Assembly: GCA_012521805.1 (NCBI GenBank)
Contig: JAAYLQ010000049.1
Span: forward strand, 1 to 28,821
DNA length: 28,821 bases
Source: Bacillota bacterium
Lineage (GTDB): Bacteria; Bacillota; Limnochordia; Darwinibacteriales; DTU012
Direction: 5' to 3'
Both the position numbers and the translations under genes were made by a program. This document shows, one piece after another, positions 24,343-28,821 of this stretch. Under the pieces are notes generated by a model, which saw nothing but the letters and a program-made list of their open reading frames with translations, was not told the DNA's origin and did no database searches. Positions within the stretch are counted from its first letter, which is position 1, and the number at the start of each line of letters is the position of its first letter.

Positions 24343-24573
24343 CTACTTACCATCTCCATTGTTAGGCACTTGAAACTGTTCCTGATCTCTGTCAATTGTT
24401 ATATTATCACCATCGTACAAAGTAATCAACCCAGCATCTCTTAATTTATTCACTACTTCGAAAAGAGAGTCTCGTTCCGACTCAGGCAGATTGCGGACAA
24501 ATTCATTAATTTCTTCCGGGCTGACATTGTTTTTAAAACTAACTCCACCGAACTTAAGATGTTTGCGCTCCAT
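24343..24573 (-). CDS. Small acidic protein of unknown function
   Basis: I do not recognise it. From the ATG at 24573, with AGGAGG six bases upstream, the product has 76 residues: MERKHLKFGGVSF then a helical acidic middle (SPEEINEFVRNLPESERDSLFEVVNKL) and a polar tail. The frame extends upstream to 24630 but without a ribosome site. No signal peptide or membrane span is present. It is divergent from dinB across 96 bases, with its own terminator. Small, cytosolic, possibly a regulator or adaptor, but that is a guess. Confidence 0.75.
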   Translation of the reverse strand: MERKHLKFGGVSFKNNVSPEEINEFVRNLPESERDSLFEVVNKLRDAGLITLYDGDNITIDRDQEQFQVPNNGDGK

Positions 24574-24669
24574 CAGGGTCCTCCTAGCAGTTATTGATAG
24601 AGTTAGTGTATCCGGAAAAGGGTATTTCAAACATGGAATGGAATTTATATTGGAAGGGGGTTAATAACC

Positions 24670-25842
24670 ATGGCCACGATCCTTCATGTGGATATGGATG
24701 CATTTTTTGCTGCGGTAGAACAGCAGGACAATCCGGAATACCGCAACAAACCTCTAATCATTGGTGGAACAAAAGATTCAGTGCGGGGTGTTGTTTCAAC
24801 CTGTTCCTACGAAGCGCGCAGGTACGGAGTTCACAGTGCAATGCCGATCAGGAGAGCTATCGCCCTCTGTCCCCACGGGATTTTTATCCGAGGCCGCATG
24901 GAACGCTATCAAGAGGTTTCCAAACAGATTCATGCCCTGTTTCATGAATTTTCACCGCTGGTGGAATCCTTATCTATAGATGAAGCTTTTCTCGATATGA
25001 CCGGTTGTGAGCATTTTTATCCAAGTCTAACCGCAATGGGAAGGGCTGTCAAAGACCGGATCAAAGCCGAAACCGGTCTAACCTGCTCAATCGGCATCGC
25101 GCCAAACAAGTTTCTTGCAAAACTTGCTTCTGATCTGCAAAAGCCGGATGGCTTAACCATAATCCAACCTGATGAGGTTGATCAGTTCTTACTAAATCTG
25201 CCGGTAGGTAAGCTCTGGGGTGTTGGAGACAAAGGTAAGAGGGTATTGCGAAATTTAGGAATCAATACAGTAAAAGATTTACGGAGCAAATCATTGGGCT
25301 GGCTGAAAAAACAACTTGGGAATAGTTTTGGTGAACATCTGTATAACCTCTCCCGAGGAATTGACAACCGCAGGGTAACACCTGCAGTTGAAGCAAAGTC
25401 TATCAGCCAGGAAATAACATTTGACCAAGACTACGAAGATGCAGAGTTTCTCAAAAGTCAGCTGGCTAAGATGGCGGAAAAGGTTGGTTATAGGCTGCGC
25501 CGTGAAAAGCTGTACGCAAGGACAATTATTATTAAGGTACGATATCACGATTTCAGAACGATTACTCGATCCCACACTCTAGATTACGCGGTGTGCGATG
25601 ATGACAGCATTTTTGAGGCTGGGTGGAACCTGTTTCAAACAGTAACCAAGGGACCGATTAGACTTTTGGGTATAGGAGCTCATAATTTAGTTCACAATCA
25701 GCAGCTCTCGTTATTCGATAATCCAGCACAAACTGATAAGCTAGTACAGATAATGGATGAGATCAATCAAAAATATGGACAGGCGATTACTAAAGGCCGA
25801 ACTTTAAGACCGAAAAGGCAAGAACCTCCCCTGAACAGCTGA
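24670..25842 (+). CDS. dinB: DNA polymerase IV (Y-family)
   Basis: Pol IV copies past damaged bases and is prone to error. The 390-residue product has HVDMDAFFAAVE with catalytic Asp8, and SIDEAFLDMT with Asp104 and Glu105, the metal ligands. The thumb and little-finger domains follow. A clamp-binding-like QLSLF motif lies at about residue 348. The ATG at 24670 has AAGGGGG upstream. No clear LexA box was found in the 96-base upstream gap. It is the first plus-strand gene, convergent with codY. Confidence 0.96.
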   Translation: MATILHVDMDAFFAAVEQQDNPEYRNKPLIIGGTKDSVRGVVSTCSYEARRYGVHSAMPIRRAIALCPHGIFIRGRMERYQEVSKQIHALFHEFSPLVESLSIDEAFLDMTGCEHFYPSLTAMGRAVKDRIKAETGLTCSIGIAPNKFLAKLASDLQKPDGLTIIQPDEVDQFLLNLPVGKLWGVGDKGKRVLRNLGINTVKDLRSKSLGWLKKQLGNSFGEHLYNLSRGIDNRRVTPAVEAKSISQEITFDQDYEDAEFLKSQLAKMAEKVGYRLRREKLYARTIIIKVRYHDFRTITRSHTLDYAVCDDDSIFEAGWNLFQTVTKGPIRLLGIGAHNLVHNQQLSLFDNPAQTDKLVQIMDEINQKYGQAITKGRTLRPKRQEPPLNS

Positions 25843-25856
25843 GGGGAGGTTTGTTT
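25823..25856 (+). terminator. Terminator of dinB, overlapping its 3' end
   Basis: AACCTCCCCT / AGGGGAGGTT, a perfect 10-bp stem with the last dinB codons and TGA stop in the loop, followed by TTTGTTTAT on the plus strand. On the minus strand no T run follows, so it serves dinB more than codY. Confidence 0.85.
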
Positions 25857-25869
25857 ATCTGTTTTATCG

Positions 25870-26613
25870 CTAACTCTTCGGATACGGATAGCGTTGGCGT
25901 TCGAATTCATTGCGGATTTCTTTGTTGAGAATACGTAAGTATGTACCTTTCATTCCTAAAGATCTTGATTCAACTACGCCAGCAGAGGCCAATTTGCGTA
26001 AAGCATTAACGATCACTGAACGAGTAATACCAGCATTATCAGCAATGCGGCTGGCTACTAATAAACCTTCGTTTCCATCCAACTCATCAAAAATATGCTG
26101 CATAGCAAGAATTTCTGAATAGGACAGACTGTTAATTGCAGAGCGAGCAAGTTTAACCTCTTGAGCTTCGTCTTCCTGCTGAAGGTCAATCCGATTAGCT
26201 ATAATCATTCCGATAGTTGTTGCTGCAAACTCAGCTATAATAATGTCATCTTCATTAAACTCTCCATCAACGCCTGCAAACAAAAGCGATCCAACTCTTC
26301 TACCGCCACCAACAATCGGTGCAACTAAAATGTCAGCAGAATTAAAGCCTTCTAATTCAGTAACAGCGCCGATTCTCAACAGGGAGTTGTTCAGCTCATC
26401 TGGGACCATTTCGTTTGCAAGCCACTCTTCAGCATAACTTGCATCAGTGAATTCGGCGTCCAGTGAGTGGACAACGATCCTGCCATTCTTGTCCACTAAA
26501 AAGACATTCTTATCTGTTGCTTCCTTTAAAGCGAGTACCAGGGACTTATAGGTGACATCACTACCCTGGTTTTGAAGCAGATCTAAGTAATTCTTGATTT
26601 TCTTCAAGACCAC
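25870..26613 (-). CDS. codY: Global regulator CodY, with diverged effector domain
   Basis: CodY senses branched-chain amino acids (and GTP in some species) and represses nutrient-stress genes. The 247-residue product has the highly conserved C-terminal winged helix-turn-helix (about residues 183-230; ASRIADNAGITRSVIVNALR and SRSLGMKGTYLRIL). The N-terminal GAF domain is less typical: aligned by eye to Bacillus subtilis CodY (259 aa), the position of the ligand-binding Arg61 appears as Tyr, and a loop before the conserved VGGG segment is about 16 residues shorter. It begins with GTG at 26613, with GAGG about ten bases upstream. It stands alone rather than with the xerC-hslVU genes seen in Bacillus. 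Confidence 0.93.
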   Translation of the reverse strand: MVLKKIKNYLDLLQNQGSDVTYKSLVLALKEATDKNVFLVDKNGRIVVHSLDAEFTDASYAEEWLANEMVPDELNNSLLRIGAVTELEGFNSADILVAPIVGGGRRVGSLLFAGVDGEFNEDDIIIAEFAATTIGMIIANRIDLQQEDEAQEVKLARSAINSLSYSEILAMQHIFDELDGNEGLLVASRIADNAGITRSVIVNALRKLASAGVVESRSLGMKGTYLRILNKEIRNEFERQRYPYPKS

Positions 26614-26674
26614 GAAAACTCATCCTCTCTTTTCTGAATTTATTTTTTTGCGGCAACTTTCATATCCAGACTAA

Positions 26675-26703
26675 ATTATATAAATGATCTGAGATATTGT
26701 CAA
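26675..26703 (-). promoter_or_regulatory. Perfect sigma-A promoter for codY
   Basis: On the minus strand TTGACA (26703-26698), 17 bases, TATAAT (26680-26675). Both hexamers and the spacer match the consensus exactly. The predicted start leaves a 5' leader of about 55 bases to the GTG of codY. Confidence 0.9.
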
Positions 26704-26844
26704 CTAATTTACCTATTTATATCACAATTTATTCTAATCTCGATTGTTTTATTTTAACATATATCATAGAATAATCGACATTATGCTACCCGAATACCTA
26801 CAAGATACTACAAAATAATTGGCAAGTCAAGAAATGTCTAAAAA

Positions 26845-26859
26845 ATTTTCCAGAAACTT
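26845..26859. promoter_or_regulatory. Possible CodY box
   Basis: ATTTTCCAGAAACTT matches the CodY box AATTTTCWGAAAATT at 12 of 15 positions. It lies about 230 bases upstream of codY and 46 before the tRNA -35. A second, weaker match (core TTCAGAAAA on the minus strand) is in the codY leader at 26627-26640. AT-rich DNA gives such matches by chance. Confidence 0.3.
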
Positions 26860-26904
26860 AATAGTAAACTTCTAACGTCTAACGATAAGTTTTACATTCT
26901 CATG

Positions 26905-26933
26905 TTGACAACAGGTATTTTCAGTGGTAAAAT
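26905..26933 (+). promoter_or_regulatory. Sigma-A promoter of tRNA-Leu
   Basis: TTGACA (26905-26910), a 17-base spacer, and TAAAAT (26928-26933). The tRNA begins 11 bases after the -10. Confidence 0.88.
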
Positions 26934-26944
26934 AACTTTTGCAA

Positions 26945-27032
26945 GCCGAAGTGGTGGAACTGGCAGACGCGCTGCGTTCAGGGCGCAGTGAGCAGTACGC
27001 TCGTGAGGGTTCGAATCCCTCCTTCGGCACCA
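26945..27032 (+). tRNA. tRNA-Leu (anticodon CAG)
   Basis: The acceptor stem GCCGAAG pairs with CTTCGGC, the anticodon stem CTGCG / CGCAG holds loop TTCAGGG (anticodon CAG, reading CUG), and GGTTCGAATCC forms the T arm. A long variable arm (GAGC-loop-GCTC) marks a class II tRNA. CCA is encoded. tRNA-Leu genes are common phage and island integration sites, and integrase-linked DNA follows on the right. Confidence 0.96.
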
Positions 27033-27044
27033 TAAAGAAATGTA

Positions 27045-27065
27045 CCCCAGCTGAGCTGGGGTTTT
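27045..27065 (+). terminator. Terminator of tRNA-Leu
   Basis: CCCCAGC - TGA - GCTGGGG with a T-rich tail (TTTTGTTGTTTT). A compact 7-bp stem, 12 bases after the CCA end. Confidence 0.9.
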
Positions 27066-27087
27066 GTTGTTTTCCGAGGTGAATTGC

Positions 27088-27105
27088 CCATCAAATGACC
27101 ATCAA
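27088..27105. repeat. Short direct repeat beside the tRNA, possible integrase-related site
   Basis: CCATCAA occurs twice (27088-27094 and 27099-27105) with 4 bases between. It lies just past the tRNA terminator at the suspected left edge of the element. Integrase arm sites are often short repeats near the attachment core, but the repeat is too short to be sure. Confidence 0.3.
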
Positions 27106-27112
27106 CGATTAC

Positions 27113-27856
27113 CTAAAAGCGGTATTTCTTTCCAACTTCCAACTGATACATTCCAAGATCCATGGTGCGCTTCAGCAACCCATCTAGATAATCAGCACAG
27201 AATTCAATGATCGCATCTCTTGTTTGATCAGAATCATCACCCAAACAGTAATCAGCCTCATTCTCAGTTTGGGTAAGTACATCCAAAAACAGTCTACACG
27301 TGCTAATCGTATTGAAGAGTTGGGTATGCAAATTCAATACTAGTTCATATTGCTCTGGTTTCAACAAGGTACCAAATATTATTAAGCAGTTCATAATAGC
27401 ATTATGCACGCCTGAAATATTGGCAATAAGCGTTTTCCAAGTTGCAGTACCAAATTAGGCCACGCTTTGATGCAACATAGGTTTGACCTGTGATTCCGTC
27501 AAACGCATTAGTTCTAATGTTGAGTGCTCTATACCCTGACGCGCAGATTGATACAGTGTACCGGCTTCAAAATAACCCTGACCAGTGCTTTTACATGCAT
27601 CATTAACGCTAGTCAAAAGGACGTTTACAGAAAGTAGCAGGTGCTCAGCTATCTGCCTTCTTACCCTCAGCCACTTTATCTCCTTATATGTGTCTTGAAC
27701 CCGGCCAACATAAAACACAGAGAGAAGAATCCCGATAAAGGTCGTTGCCAAATTAATGAAAAAACCACCAGCAGACCAATACCTATGAATGCTCAGGGCC
27801 ACTACAGTCAATAAGACCAACGGAATGAGTAATTTTGTGGAAAAATATCGGATCAC
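27113..27856 (-). pseudogene. Membrane protein gene broken by one in-frame stop
   Basis: One reading frame runs from the GTG at 27856 (AAAGGAAAG upstream) to the TAG at 27113-27115, interrupted only by a TAA at 27457-27455. Joined, it would be 247 codons. The first part (133 residues) has two membrane spans (about 8-24 and 31-50) then a helical soluble region ending HQSVA. The second part (from FGTATWKTLI on) is helical with many acidic residues. It has no convincing ribosome site of its own: the only nearby start is a GTG at 27409. A nonsense mutation in one gene is the simplest reading. Readthrough, sequencing error, or two genes are alternatives. The function is not recognised. It lies between tRNA-Leu and the integrase. 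Confidence 0.7.
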
Positions 27857-28040
27857 TGCTTATACTTTCCTTTCTCGTTTTGTCACAAGAGTCTATATAA
27901 TCGATTCTTGATCCATAATCACTTTTCCTATTGACAGCCCTTTTTTCTGTTTAATTCAAAGCGGACATCAACACTTCAACTCTTAACAATTACGTACAAC
28001 AGCTAATGAGCGCTTCAACGCCATTTTCACACTAATAAAG

Positions 28041-28081
28041 AAGTGGCTGGTACGCCGCAACTTAGTATTGCCCAGCCACTT
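28041..28081 (-). terminator. Inverted repeat after the integrase gene
   Basis: AAGTGGCTGG (28041-28050) and CCAGCCACTT (28072-28081) form a perfect 10-bp inverted repeat with a 21-base loop, six bases past the integrase stop. The tail on the minus strand (CTTTATTAG) is only weakly T-rich. It is probably the integrase terminator. The rest of 27857-28040 shows no gene. Confidence 0.55.
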
Positions 28082-28087
28082 GTCCTA

Positions 28088-28821
28088 TTACAATCTAATT
28101 TGCAGCGCATCACCTAACAGCTTTGCAGCTTGGTCTTGCATGGTGGGTGTTACATGCGAATACCGATTGAGCGTCATACTAATATCCGAATGCCCAAGTC
28201 GCTCTTGAACTATTTTCGAATTTATCCCCTTTGCCAATAACAGCGTTGCACATGTGTGCCGTAAGTCGTGGAATCGGATCTTTTTTACTCCGGCACTTTC
28301 AATTAGGTTAGCAAAGCTTCTCTGACCGAAATTATTGATCTGAATCGGGTCCCCACTCTCCTTGGCAAATACAAAACCCCTATCCCTGTAAGCGTCTCCC
28401 AGACTCAACCTTAATTCCTTCTGCCTAAGCTGGTGTTTTCTGAATAAGCTGGCTGTCTGTGGTGAAATGGTAATGGCTCTGCCCCGACCGGTCTTAGGAA
28501 CCCCCAGTACCGGTTCCGGACCAGCTTTGAGCAGGGTACGCCTCACAGATATCCTGCGAGCATTGAGATCTACATCATCCCACATCAGGCCACACAATTC
28601 GCCTTTGCGCATCCCGGTCTCTATCGCAAGTCTGTAGAAAGCTTCTACTTCTATACCCGCATCACGGGCTGCAGTGAGAAAACGCCTGACTTCTTCTTCA
28701 TCCCAGACTTGCATGTCAAAATCTTTCTCTGCAACCGGTTTTTCAACAACCATTTCAGCAGGATTCACATTAAGTAATCGTTCGTTTATGGTAGCCACCT
28801 TCAGGGCTTGATGTAAAATGG
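28088..28821 (-). CDS. Tyrosine recombinase (phage-type integrase), C-terminal part
   Basis: The gene enters from beyond the right edge; the visible 244 codons hold the catalytic domain. The start at 28798 is not real, because the frame continues upstream with ILHQALKVATINERLLNVNP, a sequence typical of the middle of these integrases. Catalytic residues are in order: Arg in TGMRKGELCGL, the beta-hairpin Lys in GVPKTGRGRA, HDLRHTCAT, and LGHSDISMTLNRYSHV with His and Tyr. All are intact, so it may be active. It lies about 1 kb from tRNA-Leu and points toward it. Confidence 0.9.
   Translation of the reverse strand, partial: ILHQALKVATINERLLNVNPAEMVVEKPVAEKDFDMQVWDEEEVRRFLTAARDAGIEVEAFYRLAIETGMRKGELCGLMWDDVDLNARRISVRRTLLKAGPEPVLGVPKTGRGRAITISPQTASLFRKHQLRQKELRLSLGDAYRDRGFVFAKESGDPIQINNFGQRSFANLIESAGVKKIRFHDLRHTCATLLLAKGINSKIVQERLGHSDISMTLNRYSHVTPTMQDQAAKLLGDALQIRL

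Larger units (their letters stand above)
26614..26944. other. 331-base intergenic region between codY and tRNA-Leu
   Basis: This AT-rich stretch has no gene. It holds back-to-back promoters, one for codY (minus) and one for tRNA-Leu (plus), a weak CodY-box candidate, and a short direct repeat (TCTAACG twice, 26871-26884) just ahead of the tRNA promoter. Confidence 0.7.

Noticed and set aside
24574..24669. A LexA box upstream of dinB
   Set aside because: I looked for GAAC-N4-GTTC and CGAACATATGTTC-like sites on both strands; nothing better than a partial match.
27113..27409. An independent 98-residue gene starting at 27409
   Set aside because: It has no ribosome site and is in register with the upstream frame, separated only by one stop, so it is better read as the 3' part of a broken gene.
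28088..28798. A complete short integrase starting at 28798
   Set aside because: The frame continues upstream of that GTG with typical integrase sequence to the window edge, so the gene is cut by the window and not short.

Overview
The window looks like chromosome from a spore-forming Bacillota (Firmicutes) cell that also has an outer membrane. Spore-former markers are SpoIIID, a SpoIIQ-like protein, a SpoIVB-type (S55) peptidase, CodY and YqhQ. Outer-membrane markers are a full-length TamB homologue and flagellar P- and L-ring genes (flgA, flgI, flgH), which monoderm Firmicutes normally lack. A Limnochordia-like or other diderm lineage fits; the exact lineage is inference. Nearly all genes up to 24.6 kb lie on the minus strand, so operons are described from high to low coordinates.

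Layout in transcription order on the minus strand. (1) 24573-17039: an unknown 76-aa gene with its own terminator, then a translation and housekeeping run hflX - TrkA_C membrane protein - yqhQ (DUF1385) - prfA - prmC - sua5/ywlC - ywlE - upp, ending at a strong hairpin. (2) 16933-14377: comEB (dCMP deaminase), tagO/wecA and wecB/mnaA, which supply UDP-ManNAc and a lipid-linked sugar-1-phosphate for surface glycopolymer; the wecB stop codon lies inside its terminator. (3) 14315-12120: spoIIQ-like, spoIIID and mbl, with sporulation-sigma-like promoters. (4) 12032-7485: flagellar distal rod and ring operon flgF-flgG-flgA-flgH-flgI-flgJ behind a sigma-D (sigma-28)-like promoter. (5) 7422-1: an envelope block of an unknown secreted protein, an AMIN + phosphodiester glycosidase protein, an S55-peptidase protein, tamB, and the 5' end of another exported protein (a BamA/Omp85 candidate).

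On the plus strand is dinB (24670-25842), convergent with codY (25870-26613, minus). codY has a perfect-consensus vegetative promoter. The 331-base gap between codY and tRNA-Leu(CAG) holds that promoter, the tRNA promoter and a weak CodY-box candidate.

Right of the tRNA terminator (27066 to the end) the content changes to accessory DNA: a membrane-protein gene split by one in-frame stop, then a tyrosine-recombinase integrase running off the window edge. This is probably the integrase end of an element that entered at tRNA-Leu; the far end is not visible.

I saw no CRISPR array, rRNA, insertion sequence or defence system. The most notable signals are the ring genes joined to the mbl/flhO/flhP locus, FlgH without a lipobox, a CodY with a shortened effector domain, a SpoIIQ-like protein with lost zinc ligands and a palindrome over its start, and the broken cargo gene.
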